A DNA stretch of 64,000 bases from Marthasterias glacialis (lineage: Eukaryota > Echinodermata > Asteroidea > Forcipulatida > Asteriidae). Location of the stretch: assembly GCA_911728455.2 (NCBI GenBank), contig OU452223.1, positions 11,430,174 through 11,494,173 of the forward strand. Direction: 5' to 3'. The notes under the pieces were generated by a model. The model ran no database searches and was not told where the DNA came from. It saw nothing but the letters and a program-made list of their open reading frames with translations. The translations under genes and the position numbers were made by a program. Numbering within the stretch: the first letter of the stretch is position 1; each line of letters opens with the position of its first letter. Positions 37,061 through 50,043 of this stretch are shown here, one piece after another.

Positions 37061-40000
37061 TAGAGCATGATTTTTCCTGAAACCATTTTTCGGCATAATA
37101 TTCTTGTGCATGTTTGCTAGGAAGCCCCTGATTGCTTATTTGATGAGGGTAGTAGACCTACTCTTAAGCCCCTGGCGTTGCACACAAATAAGCCACAGTC
37201 ACAAAATTAGCATGAGTCGGGAGCCCATGAGTAGGGCTTTCCAACAGTATTAAACTTGTGTAAATCCAAAAATTTTGTGATGGTGATATATACGTTGATA
37301 TTTCATTTTTGTTTCTCAGACGGCTTTGTGGTCAAAAATGCTGTAGAACACTCGTTTGAAAACATTCCGGGCATGTTTGCTTGGTGGTCATTTTTGGTCT
37401 AAGGCAACTTTTGCAAGGCCCCAAAAACTATATTTTCGGGTGCAGGACTATCTAAGGCAGACACAGGTACAAGTTGTGTTTCTGTGGCATACATAGTTCC
37501 GGAGTTATGGTCAAACATAGAGCATGATTTTTTCTTAAACCATTTTTCGGCATAATATTCTTGTGCATGTTTGCTAGGAAGCCCCTGATTGCTTATTTGA
37601 TGAGGGTAGTAGACCTACTTTTAAGCCCCTGGCGTCGCACACAAATAAGCCACAGTCACAAAATTAGCATGAGTCGGGGGCCCTTGAATAGGGCTTTCCA
37701 ACAGTAATAAATTTGTGTATATCCAAAAATGTTGTGATGGTGATATATACGTTGATATTTCATTTTTGTTTCTTAGACGGCTTTGTGGTCAAAAATACTG
37801 TTGAACACTCGTTTGAAAACATTCGGGGCATGTTTGCTTGCTGGTCACTTTTTGTACAAAGGAACTTTTGCAAGACCCCAAAAACTATATTTTCGGGTGC
37901 AGGACTATCTAAGGCAGACACAGGTACAAGTTGTGTTTCTGTGGCATACATAGTTCCGGAGTTATGGTCAAACATAGAGCATGATTTTTCCTCAAACCAT
38001 TTTTCGGCATAATATTCTTGTGCATGTTTGCTAGTAAGCCCCTGATTGCTTATTTGATGAGGGTAGTAGACCTACTCTTAATCTTCTTGCGTCGCTCACA
38101 AATAGGCCACAGTCACAAAATTAACATGAGTCGGGAGCCCTTGAGTAGGGCTTTCCAACAGTATTAAACTTGTGTTAATCCAAAAAATTTGTGATGGTGA
38201 TACATACGTTGATATTTCATTTTTGTTTCTCAGACAGCTTTGTTGTCAAAAATGCTGTTGAACACTCGTTTGAAAACATTTGGGGCATGTTTGCTTCCTG
38301 GTCATTTTTTGTATAAGGGAACTTTTGCAAGGCCCCAAAAACTATATTTTCGGGTGCAAGACAGTCTAAGGCAGACACAGGTACAAGTTGTGTTTCTGTG
38401 GCATACATAGTTCCTGAGTTATGGGCAAACATAGAGCATGATTTTTCCCTAAACCATTTTTCGGCATAATATTTTTATGCGAGGTTGCTAGTAAGTCCCT
38501 GATGGCTAATTTGATGAATGTAGTAGACCTACTCTTAAGCCCCTGGCGGCGCACACAAATAAGCCACAGTCACAAATTCAACATGAGTCGGGAGCCCTTG
38601 AGTAGGGCTTTCCAACAGTAATAAACTTGTGTAAATCCAAAATTTTTGTGATGGTGATAAATACGTTGATATTTCGTTTTTGTTTCTCAGAGAGCTTTGT
38701 GGTCAAAAATGCTGTAGAACACTCGTTTGAAAACATTCGGGGCATGTTTGCTTGCTGGTCATTTTTGGCATAAGGGAACTTTTGCAAGGCCCCAAAAACT
38801 ATATTTTCGGGTGCAGGACTGTCTAAGGCAGACACAGGTACAAGTTGTGTTTCTGTGGCATACATAGTTCCGGAGTTATGGTCAAACATAGAGCATGATG
38901 TTTCCTCAAACCATTTTTCGGCATAATATTCTTGTGCATGTTTGCTAGGAAGCCCCTGATTGCTGATTTGATGAGGGTAGTAGACCTACTATTAAGCTTC
39001 TGGCGTCGCACACAAATAAGCCACAGTCACAAAATTAGCATGAGCCGATAGCCCATGAGTAGGGCTTTCTAACAGTAATAAACTTGTGTAAATCCAAAAA
39101 TTTTGTGATGGTGATAAATACGTTGATATTTCATTTTTGTTTCTCAGACAGCTTTGTGGTCAAAAATGCTGTTGAACACTCGTTTGAAAACATTCGGGGC
39201 ATGTTTGCTTGCTGGTCATTTTTGGTCTAAGGCAACTTTTGCAAGGCCCCAAAAACTATATTTTCGGGTGCAGGACTATCTAAGGCAGACACAGGTACAA
39301 GTTGTGTTTCTGTGGCATACATAGTTCCGGAGTTATGGTCAAACATAGAGCGTGATTTTTCCTGAAACCATTTTTCGGCATAATATTCTTGTGCATGTTT
39401 GCTAGGAAGCCCCTGATTGCTTTATTGATAGTAGACCTACTCTTAATCTTCTGGCGTCGCACACAAATAAGCCACAGTCACAAATTTAACATGAGTCGGG
39501 AGCCCTTGAGTAGGGCTTTCCAACAGTAATAAACTTGTGTAAATCCAAAAATTTTGTGATGGTGATAAATACGTTGATATTTCATTTTTGTTTCTCAGAG
39601 AGCTTTGTGGTCAAAAATGCTGTAGAACACTCGTTTGAAAACATTCGGGGCATGTTTGCTTGCTGGTCATTTTTGGCATAAGGGAACTTTTGCAAGGCCC
39701 CAAAAACTATATTTTCGGGTGCAGGACTATCTAAGGCAGACACAGGTACAAGTTGTGTTTCTGTGGCATACATAGTTCCGGAGTTATGGTCAAACATAGA
39801 GCATGATTTTTCCTCAAACCATATTTTGGCATAATATTCTTGTGCATGTTTGCTAGGAAGCCCCTGATTGCTTATTTGATGAGGGTAGTAGACCTACTCT
39901 TAATCTTCTGGCGTCGCACACAAATAGGCCACAGTCACAAAATTAACATGAGTCCGGAGCCCTTGAGTAGGCTTTCCAACAGTAATAAACTTGTGTAAAT

Positions 40001-43000
40001 CCAAAAATTGTGTGATGGTGATGAATACGTTGATATTTCGTTTTTGTTTCTCAGAGAGCTTTGTGGTCAAAAATGCTGTAGAACACTCGTTTGAAAACAT
40101 TCGGGGTATGTTTGCTTGCTGGTCATTTTTGGCATAAGGGAACTTTTGCGAGGCCCCAAAAACTATATTTTCGGGTGCAGGACTGTCTAAGGCAGACACA
40201 GGTACAAGTTGTGTTTCTGTGGCATACATAGTTCCGGAGTTATGTTCAAACATAGAGCATGATTTTTCCTCAAACCATTTTTCGGCATAATATTCTTATG
40301 CATGTTTGCTAGGAAGCCCCTGATTGCTTATTTGATGAGGGTAGTAGACCTACTCTTAAGCTTCTGGCGTCGCACACAAATAAGCCACAGTCACAAAATT
40401 AGCATGAGTCGGGAGCCCATGAGTAGGGCTTTCCAACAGTAATAAACTTGTGTAAATCCATTGATTTTGTTATGTTGATATATACGTTGATATTTCATTT
40501 TTGTTTCTCAGACAGCTTTGTGGTCAAAAATGCTGTTGAACACTCGTTTGAAAACATTCGGGGCATGTTTGCTTGCTGGTCATTTTTGGTATAAAGGAAC
40601 TTTTGCAAGGCCCAAAAACTATATTTTCGGGTGCAGGACTATCTAAGGCAGACACAAGTACAAGTTGTGTTTCTGTGGCATACATAGTTCCTGAGTTATG
40701 GTCAAACATAGAGCATGATTTTTCCTGAAACCATTTTTCGGCATAATATTTTTGTGCGAGGTTGCTAGTCAGTCCCTGATGGATAATTTGATGAGGGTAG
40801 TAGACCGACTCTTAAGCCTCTGGCGTCGCACACAAATAAGCCACAGTCACAAAATTAACATGAGTCGGGAGCCCATAAGTAGTGCTTTCCAACAGTATTA
40901 AACTTGTGTAAATCTAAAATCTTTGTGATTGTGATATATACGTTGATATTTCATTATTGTTTCTCAGACAGCTTTGTGGTCAAAAATGCTGTTGAACACT
41001 CGTTTGAAAACATTCGGGGCATGTTTGCTTGCTGGTCATTTTTGGTATAAAGGAACTTTTGCAAGGCCCCCAAAACTATATTTTCGGGTGCAGGACTATC
41101 TAAGGCAGACACAGGTACACGTTGTGTTTCTCTGGCATACATAGTTCCGGAGTTATGGTCAAACATATAGCATGATTTTTCCTGAAACCATTTTTCGTCA
41201 TAATATTTTTGTGCGTGGTTGTTAGTAAGTCCCTGATGGCTAATTTGATGAGGGTTTTTCACCGACTCTTAAGCCACTGGCGTCGCACACAAATAGGCCA
41301 CAGTCACAAAATTAGCATGAGTCGGGAGCCCATGTGTCGGGCTTTCCAACGGTATTAAACATGTGTAAATCCAAATATTTTGTGATGGTGATAAATACGT
41401 TGATATTTCGATTTTTATTCTCTGACAGCTTTGTGGTCAAAAATGCTGTTGAACACTCGTTTGAAAACATTCGGGGCATGTTCTCTTGCTGGTCATTTTT
41501 GGTATAAGGGAACTTTTGCAAGGCCCCAAAAACTACATTTTCGGGTGCAGGACTATCTAAGGCAGACACAGGTACAAGTTGTGTTTCTGTGGCATACATA
41601 GTTCCGGAGTTATGGTCAAACATTGAGCATGATTTTTCCTTAAACCATTTTTCGTCATAATATTTTTGGGCGTGGTTGTTAGTAAGTCCCTGATGGCTAA
41701 TTTGATGAGGGTAGTAGACCGACTCTTAAGCCTCTGGCGTCCCACACAAATAAGCCACAGTCACAAAATTAACATGAGTCGGGAGCCCATGAGTAGGGCT
41801 TTTCAACAGTAATAAACTTGTGTAAATCCATTGATTTTGTGATGGTGATATGTACGTTGATATTTCATTTTTGTTTCTCAGACAGCTTTGTGGTCAAAAA
41901 TGCTGTTGAACACTCGTTTGAAAACATTCGGGGCATGTTTGCTTGCTGGTCATTTTTGGTATAAAGGAACTTTTGCAAGGCCCAAAAAATTATATTTCCG
42001 GGTGCAGGACTATCTAAGGCAGACACAGGTACAAGTTGTGTTTCTGTGGCATCCATAGTTCCGGAGTTATGGTCAAACATAGAGCATGATTTTTCCTCAA
42101 ACCATTTTTCGGCATAATATTCGTGTGCATGTTTGCTAGGAAGCCCCTGATTGCTTATTTGATGAGGGTAGTAGACCTACTCTTAAACCCCTGGCGTCGC
42201 ACACAAATAAGCCACAGTCACAAAATTAACATGAGTCGGGAGCCCTTGAGTAGGGCTTTCCAACAGTATTAAACTTGTGTAAATATAAAAATTTAGTGAT
42301 GGTGATATATACGTTGATATTTCATTTTTGTTTCTCAGACAGCTTTGTGGTCAAAAATGCTGTTGAACACTCGTTTGAAAACATTTGGGGCATGTTTGCT
42401 TGCTGGTCATTTTTGGTATAAAGGAACTGTGCAAGGCCCCAAAAACTACATTGTCGGGTGCAGGACTATCTAAGGCAGACACAGGTACAAGTTGTGTTTC
42501 TGTGGCATACATAGTTCCGGAGTTATGGTCAAACATAGATCATGATATTTCCTGAAACCATTTTTCGTCATAATATTTTTGTGCGTGGTTGTTAGTAAGT
42601 CCCTGATGACTAATTTGATGAGGGTTGTAGACCGACTCTTAAGCCTCTGGCGTCGCACACAAATAAGCCACAGTCACAAAATTAACATGAGTCGGGAGCC
42701 GTTGAGTAGGGCTTTCCAACAGTATTAAACTTGTGTAAATCTAAAAATTTTGTGATTGTGATATATACGTTGATATTTCATTATTGTTTCTCAGACAGCT
42801 TTGTGGTCAAAAATGCTGTTGAACACTCGTTTGAAAACATTCCGGGCATGTTTGCTTGATGGTCACTTTTGGTATAAAGGAACTTTTGCAAGGGCCAAAA
42901 AACTATATTTCCGGGTGCTGGACTATCTAAGGCAGACACAGGTACAAGTTGTGTTTCTGTGGCATACATAGTTCCGGAGTTATGGTCAAACATAGAGCAT

Positions 43001-43662
43001 GATTTTTCCTCAAACCATTTTGCGGCATAATATTTTTGTGCATGTTTGCTAGGAAGCCCCTGATTGCTTATTTGATGAGGGTAGTAGACCTACTCTTAAA
43101 CCCCTGGCGTCGCACACAAATAAGCAACAGTCACAAAATTAACATGAGTCGGGAGCCCTTGAGTAGGGCTTTCCAACAGTATTAAACTTGTGTAAATCTA
43201 AAAATTTAGTGATCGTGATATATACGTTGATATTTCATTTTTGTTTCTCAGACAGCTTTGTGGTCAAAAATGCTGTTGAACACTCGCTTGAAAACATTCC
43301 GGGCATGTTTGCTTGCTGGTCATTTTTGGTATAAAGGAACTGTTGCAAGGCCCCAAAAACTACATTGTCGGGTGCAGGACTATCTAAGGCAGACACAGGT
43401 ACAAGTTGTGTTTATGTGGCATACATAGTTCCGGAGTTATGGTCAAACATAGAGCATCATTTTCCTTAAACCATTTTTCGGCGTAATATTTTTGTGCGTG
43501 GTTGTTAGTAAGTCCCTGATAGCTAATTTGATCAGGGTAGTAGACCTACTCTTAAGCCTCTGGCGTCGCACACAAATAAGCCACAGTCACAAAATTAACA
43601 TGAGTCGGGAGCCCATGAGTAGGGCTTTTCAACAGTAATAAACTTGTGTAAATCAAAAAAAT

Positions 43663-45034
43663 TTGTGATGGTGATATATACGTTGATATTTCATTTTTGT
43701 TTTTCAGACAGCTTTGTGGTCAAAAATGCTGTTGAACACTCGTTTGAAAACATTCCGGGCATGTTTGCTTGCTGGTCATTTTTGGTATAAAGGAACTTTT
43801 GCAAGGGCCAAAAAACTATATTTTCGGGTGCAGGACTATCTAAGGCAGACACAGGTACAAGTTGTGTTTCTGTGGCATACATAGTTCCGGAGTTATGGTC
43901 AAACATAGAGCATGATTTTTCTTCAAACCATTTTTCGTCATAATATTTTTGTGCGTGGTTGTTAGTAAGTCCCTGATGGCTAATTTGATGAGGGTTGTAG
44001 ACCGACTCTTAAGCCTCTGGCGTCGCACACAAATAAGCCACAGTCACAAAATTAACATGAGTCGGGAGCCCATGAGTAGGGCTTTTCAACAGTAATAAAC
44101 TTGTGTAAATCAAAAAAATTTGTGATGGTGATATATACGTTGATATTTCATTTTTGTTTCTCAGACAGCTTTGTGGTCAAAAATGCTGTTGAACACTCGT
44201 TTGAAAACATTCCGGGCATGTTTGCTTGATGGTCATTTTTGGTATAAAGGAACTTTTGCAAGGGCCAAAAAACTATATTTTCGGGTGCAGGACTATCTAA
44301 GGCAGACACAGGTACAAGTTGTGTTTCTGTGGCATACATAGTTCCGGAGTTATGGTCAAACATAGAGCAGGATTTTTCTTTAAACCATTTTTTCGGCATA
44401 ATATTTTTGTGCGAGGTTGCTAGTCAGTCCCTGATGGCTAATTTGATGAGGGTAGTAGACCGACTCTTAAGCCTCTGGCGTCGCACACAAATAAGCCACA
44501 GTCACAAAATTAACATGAGTCGGGAGCCCATGAGTAGGGCTTTCCAACAGTATTAAACTTGTGTAAATCTAAAAATTTTGTGATTGTGATATATACGTTG
44601 ATATTTCATTATTGTTTCTCAGACAGCTTTGTGGTCAAAAATGCTGTTGAACACTCGCTTGAAAACATTTGGGGCATGTTTGCTTGCTGGTCATTTTTGG
44701 TATAAAGGAACTTTTGCAAGGCCCCAAAAACTATATTTTCGGGTGCAGGACTATCTAAGGCAGACACAGGTACAAGTTGTGTTTCTGTGGCATACATAGT
44801 TCCGGAGTTATGGTCAAACATATAGCATGATTTTTCCTGAAACCATTTTTCGTCATAATATTTTTGTGCGTGGTTGTAACTAAGTCCCTGATGGCTAATT
44901 TGATGAGGGTTGTAGACCGACTCTTAAGCCTCTGGCGTCGCACACAAATAAGCCACAGTCACAAAATTAGCATGAGTCGGGAGCCCATGTGTAGGGCTTT
45001 CCAACGGTATTAAACATGTGTAAATCCAAATATT
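43663..45034 (+). repeat. 3-monomer higher-order repeat, copy 1 (1,372 bp)
   Basis: The unit recurs immediately to the right at 1,372 bp. Shared variants include GTTTTTCAGACAGC, GCAAGGGCCAAAAAAC, TTTCTTCAAACC, a GAGCAGGATTTTTCTTTAAACC segment with a six-T CATTTTTTCGG, and CACTCGCTTGAAAAC. The left limit is the change from ATCAAAAAAATTTGTG to ATCCAAATATTTTGTG upstream of the T-rich tract. Confidence 0.88.
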
Positions 45035-46420
45035 TTGTGATGGTGATATATACGTTGATATTTCATTTTTGTTTTTCAGACAGCTTTGTGGTCAAAAATG
45101 CTGTTGAACACTCGTTTGAAAACATTCCGGGCATGTTTGCTTGCTGGTCATTTTTGGTATAAAGGAACTTTTGCAAGGGCCAAAAAACTATATTTTCGGG
45201 TGCAGGACTATCTAAGGCAGACACAGGTACAAGTTGTGTTTCTGTGGCATACATAGTTCCGGAGTTATGGTCAAACATAGAGCATGATTTTTCTTCAAAC
45301 CATTTTTCGTCATAATATTTTTGTGCGTGGTTGTTAGTAAGTCCCTGATGGCTAATTTGATGAGGGTTGTAGACCGACTCTTAAGCCTCTGGCGTCGCAC
45401 ACAAATAAGCCACAGTCACAAAATTAACATGAGTCGGGAGCCCATGAGTAGGGCTTTTCAACAGTAATAAACTTGTGTAAATCAAAAAAATTTGTGATGG
45501 TGATATATACGTTGATATTTCATTTTTGTTTCTCAGACAGCTTTGTGGTCAAAAATGCTGTTGAACACTCGTTTGAAAACATTCCGGGCATGTTTGCTTG
45601 ATGGTCATTTTTGGTATAAAGGAACTTTTGCAAGGGCCAAAAAACTATATTTTCGGGTGCAGGACTATCTAAGGCAGACACAGGTACAAGTTGTGTTTCT
45701 GTGGCATACATAGTTCCGGAGTTATGGTCAAACATAGAGCAGGATTTTTCTTTAAACCATTTTTTCGGCATAATATTTTTGTGCGAGGTTGCTAGTCAGT
45801 CCCTGATGGCTAATTTGATGAGGGTAGTAGACCGACTCTTAAGCCTCTGGCGTCGCACACAAATAAGCCACAGTCACAAAATTAACATGAGTCGGGAGCC
45901 CATGAGTAGGGCTTTCCAACAGTATTAAACTTGTGTAAATCTAAAAATTTTGTGATTGTGATATATACGTTGATATTTCATTATTGTTTCTCAGACAGCT
46001 TTGTGGTCAAAAATGCTGTTGAACACTCGCTTGAAAACATTTGGGGCATGTTTGCTTGCTGGTCATTTTTGGTATAAAGGAACTTTTGCAAGGCCCCAAA
46101 AACTATATTTTCGGGTGCAGGACTATCTAAGGCAGACACAGGTACAAGTTGTGTTTCTGTGGCATACATAGTTCCGGAGTTATGGTCAAACATATAGCAT
46201 GATTTTTCCTGAAACCATTTTTCGTCATAATATTTTTGTGCGTGGTTGTTACTAAGTCCCTGATGGCTAATTTGATGAGGGTTGTAGACCGACTCTTAAG
46301 CCTCTGGCGTCGCACACAAATAAGCCACAGTCACAAAATTAGCATGAGTCGGGAGCCCATGTGTAGGGCTTTCCAACGGTATTAAACATGTGTAAATCCA
46401 AATATTTTGTGATGGTGATA
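45035..46420 (+). repeat. 3-monomer higher-order repeat, copy 2
   Basis: This is a complete tandem second copy of the 43663 unit. I noted essentially one difference (TTGTTACTAAG near 46247 against TTGTAACTAAG near 44875). The match ends near 46421 where GATAAATACG replaces GATATATACG. The near identity makes this one of the youngest events in array 1. Confidence 0.86.
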
Positions 46421-47779
46421 AATACGTTGATATTTCGATTTTTATTCTCTGACGGCTTTGTGGTCAAAAATGCTGTTGAACACTCGTTTGAAAACATTCG
46501 GGGCATGTTTGCTTGCTGGTCATTTTTGGTAAAAAGGAACTTTTGCAAGGCCCCCAAAACTATATTTTCGGGTGCAGGACTATCTAAGGCAGACACAGGT
46601 ACAAGTTGTGTTTCTGTGGCATACATAGTTCCGGAGTTATGGTCAAACATAGAGCATGATTTTTCCTTAAACCATTTTTCGGCATAATATTTTTGTGCGA
46701 GGTTGCTAGTCAGTCCCTAATGGCTAATTTGATGAGGGTAGTAGACCTACTCTTAAGCCTTTGGCGTCGCACACAAATAAGCCACAGTCACAAAATTAGC
46801 ATGAGTCGGGAGCCCTTGAGTAGGGCTTTCCAACAGTGTTAAACTTGTCTAAATCTAAATATTTTGTGATGGTGATATATACGTTGATATTTCATTTTTG
46901 GTTTCTCAGACAGCTTTGTGGTCAAAAATGCTGTAGAACACTCGTTTGAAAACATTCCGGGCATGTTTGCTCGCTGGTCATTTTTGGTATAAAGGAACTT
47001 TTGCAAGGCCCCCAAAACTATATTTTCGGGTGCAGGACTATCTAAGGCAGACACAGGTACAAGTTGTGTTTCTGTGGCATACATAGTTCCGGAGTTATGG
47101 TCAAATATAGAGCATGATTTTTCCTTAAACCATTTTTCGTCATAATATTTTTGTGCGTGGTTGTTAGTAAGTCCCTGATGGCTAATTTGATGAGGGTTGT
47201 AGACCGACTCTTAAGCCTCTGGCGTCGCACACAAATAAGCCACAGTCACAAAATTAGCATGAGTCGAGACCCCTTGAGTAGGGCTTTCCAACAGTGTTAA
47301 ACTTGTCTAAATCTAAATATTTTGTGATGGTGATATATACGTTGATATTTCATTTTTGGTTTCTCAGACAGCTTTGTGGTCAAAAATGCTGTTGAACACT
47401 CGTTTGAAAACATTCCGGACATGTTTGCTTGCTGGTCATTTTTGGTATAAAGGAACTGTTGCAAGGCCCCAAAAACCATATTGTCGGGTGCAGGACTATC
47501 TAAGGCAGACACAGGTACAAGTTGTGTTTCTGTGGCATACATAGTTCCGGAGTTATGGTCAAACATAGAGCATAATTTTTCCTTAAACCATTTTTTCGGC
47601 ATAATATTCTTGTGCATGGTTGCTAGTAAGTCCCTGATGGCTAATTTGATGAGGGTAGTAGGCCTACTCTTAAGCCCCTGGCGTCGCACACAAATAAGCC
47701 ACAGTCACAAAATTAGCATGAGTCGGGAGCCCTTGAGTAGGGCTTTCCAACAGTATTAAATGTGTGTAAAACCAAATAC

Positions 47780-49770
47780 TTTGTGATGGTGATATATACG
47801 TTGATATTTTGTTTTTCTTTCTCAGACAGCTTTGTGGTCAAAAATGCTGTTGAACACTAGTTTGAAAACATTCGGGGATGTTTGCTTGGTGGTCGTTTTT
47901 GGTTTAAGGGAATATTTGCAAGGCCCCAAAAACTAAATTTTCGGGTGCAGGACTATCTAAGGCAGACACAGGTACAAGTTGTGTTTCTGTGGCATACATA
48001 GTTCCGGAGTTATGGTCAAACATAGAGCATGATTTTTCCTTAAACCATTTTTCGGCATAATATTCTTGTGCATGGTTGCTAGGAAGTCCCTCGTGGCTAA
48101 TTTGATGAGGGTAGTAGACCTACTCTTAAGCCTCTGGCGTCGCACACAAATAAGCCACAGTCACAAAATTAACATGAGTCGAGAGCCCTTGAGTAGGGCT
48201 TTCCAACAGTAATAAACTTGTGTAAAACCATTAATTTTGTGATGGTGATATACACGTTGATATTTTGTTTTTTTTTCTCGGACAGCATTGTGGTCAAAAA
48301 TGCTGTTGAACAGTCGTTTGAAAACATTTCGGGGCTTGCTTGCTTGGTGGTCATTTTTGGTATAAAGTAATTTTTGTAAGGCCCCAAAAACCTTATTTTC
48401 GGGTGCAGGACTATCTACGGCAGACACAGGTACAAGTTGTATTGCTGTGGCATATATAGTTCCGGAGTTATGGTCAAACATAGAGCATAACTTTTCCTTA
48501 AACCATTTTTTGGCATAATATTATTGTGCATGGTTAGGAAGCCCCTGATTGCCAATTTGATGAGGGTAGTAGACCTACTCTTAAGCCTCTGGCTTCGCAC
48601 ACAATTAAGCCACAGTCACACAATTAGCATGAGTTGGGAGCCCTTGAGTAGGGCTTTTCAACAGTAATAAACTGTGTAAATACATTAATTTTGTGATGGT
48701 GATATATACGTTGATATTTTTGTTTTTGTTTCTTAGACAGCGTTGTTGTCAAATATCCTGTTGAACAGTCGTTTGAAAACATTTCGGGGCATGTTTGCTT
48801 GGTGGTCATTTTCGGTATAAAGGAACTTTTGCATGGCCCCAAAAACCACTTTTTCGAGTGCATGACTATCTAAGGCAGACACAGGTAGAAGTTGTGTTTC
48901 TGTGGCATACATAGTTCCGGAGTTATCGTCAAACATAGAGCATAGTTTTTCTTCAAACAATTTTTCGGCATAATATTCTTGTGCATGGTTGCTAGGAAGC
49001 CCCTGATAGCCAATTTGTTGACGGTAGTAGACCTACACTTCAGCCTCTTGCGTCGCATACAAATAAGCCACAGTCACACAATTAGCATGAGTCGGGAGCC
49101 CTTGAGAAGGGCTTTCCAACAGTAATAAACTTGTGTAAATCCACAAATTTTGTGATGGTGATATATACGTTGATTCCTTGTTTTTCTTTCTCAGAAAACT
49201 TCGTGGTCAAAAATACTGTTGAACACTCGTTTGAAAACAATCGGGGCGTGCTTGCTCGGTGGTCATTTTTTGTGTATATAGGAACTTTTGCAAGGCCCCA
49301 AAAACTACATTTTCGGGTGCATAACTATCTAAGGCAGACACAGGTACAAGTTGTGTTTCTGTGGCATACATAGTTCCGGAGTTATTGTCAAATATAGGTC
49401 TTGATTTTTCCTCAAATCATTTTTCGGCATAATATTCTTGTGTATGGTTGCTAGGAAGCCCCTGATGGCTAATTTGATGATTGTAGTAGACCTACTCTTA
49501 AGCCTCTGGCGTCACACACAAATAAGCCACAGTCACAAAATTACCATGAGTCGGGAATCCTTGAGTAGGGCTTTCCAACAGTATAATCCATTAATTTTGT
49601 GAGAGTGAAAAATACGTTGATATTTTGTTTTTCTTTCTCAGACAGCTTTGTGGTCCAAAATCCTGTTGAACAATCGTTTGGAAACATATCGGGGCATTCT
49701 TGTTTGTTGTGTTTTTTATATAAAGGATCTTTTGCAAGGCTTCAAAAATTACATTTTTGGCTGCAGGACA
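47780..49770 (+). repeat. Decayed right edge of array 1
   Basis: The last four to five monomers are progressively degraded. The T-rich tract becomes TTTTTTTCTCGG, TTTCTTAG and TTTTTCTTTCTCAG. GAACACTCG becomes GAACAGTCG or GAACAATCG, and TTTTGGTATAAAGG becomes TTTTTTATATAAAGG. Short losses appear (for example CATGGTTAGGAAGC near 48530, and the loss of TAAACTTGTGTAAA near 49583). The final copy stops in mid-monomer at CTGCAGGACA (~49770), after which the sequence is unrelated. Divergent edge copies are usual in satellites because exchange homogenises the interior more than the ends. No cleaner copies follow to the right. Confidence 0.88.
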
Positions 49771-50043
49771 AACTCTGATACTTATTCAACCAAACCTTGC
49801 TCTGTCTTTGTTTATTCTGACTGACTCTGTGATTAATTTTACACAGGAACGTATACAATACAAACTGAATAAAATATGTGCCATCAAGTCTGGTGACTCT
49901 GTGTACATGCATGTAGACACTCGATACCGAAGAAACACTGCAGGGCTAATAAGTTAGCTTCAGAGTCCCTCATAACTGGAAAGAAACTGGAAAACATGGG
50001 AGAAACCGTAAAACCATAAATCATCAAGACTTCCATCTTTTAC

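Larger units (their letters stand above)
40740..47780 (+). repeat. Sub-domain rich in the GTAAGTCCCTGATGGCTAATTTG monomer form
   Basis: In this stretch most monomers carry the form TTTTTGTGCG(T/A)GGTTG(T/C)TAGTAAGTCCCTGATGGCTAATTTG of the dimorphic segment. Elsewhere the form with CATGTTTGCTAGGAAGCCCCTGATTGCTTATTTG dominates. Other local markers are TTTTTCGTCATAATATT, GACCGACTCTTAAG, CAAGGGCCAAAAAAC, ATTTCATTATTGTTTC and CAACGGTATTAAACATG. They suggest a separately homogenised block of the array. Confidence 0.65.
1..49770 (+). repeat. Satellite array 1: ~457-bp monomer, ~109 head-to-tail copies
   Basis: The same ~457-bp sequence recurs without interruption from the first base. The landmark TTTCTCAGACAGCTTTGTGG returns near 780, 1237, 2603, 3060, 3974, 4431 and so on, always at 456-458 bp steps and always in the same orientation. 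Landmarks in order are: AGCCC-loop-GGGCT hairpin, AATAAA or ATTAAA, a short hypervariable A/T spot, GTGATGGTGAT, a T-rich tract ending CTCAG, a ~147-bp conserved block ending ACACAGGTACAAG, GTTCCGGAGTTATGG, CATTTTTCGGCATAATATT, and a dimorphic segment ending TTTGATGAGGGTAGTAG. Most copies are a few percent apart, differing by substitutions and occasional 1-10 base indels. The array continues to the left beyond the window. No transposase, reverse transcriptase or terminal repeats were seen, so I class it as satellite DNA and not a mobile element. Confidence 0.97.

Noticed and set aside
1..49770. Dozens of 60-130-codon ORFs on both strands of array 1
   Set aside because: They repeat with the 457-bp period, overlap each other on both strands, differ by frameshifts and amino-acid changes, and have no recognisable domain. 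They are by-products of the tandem repeat.
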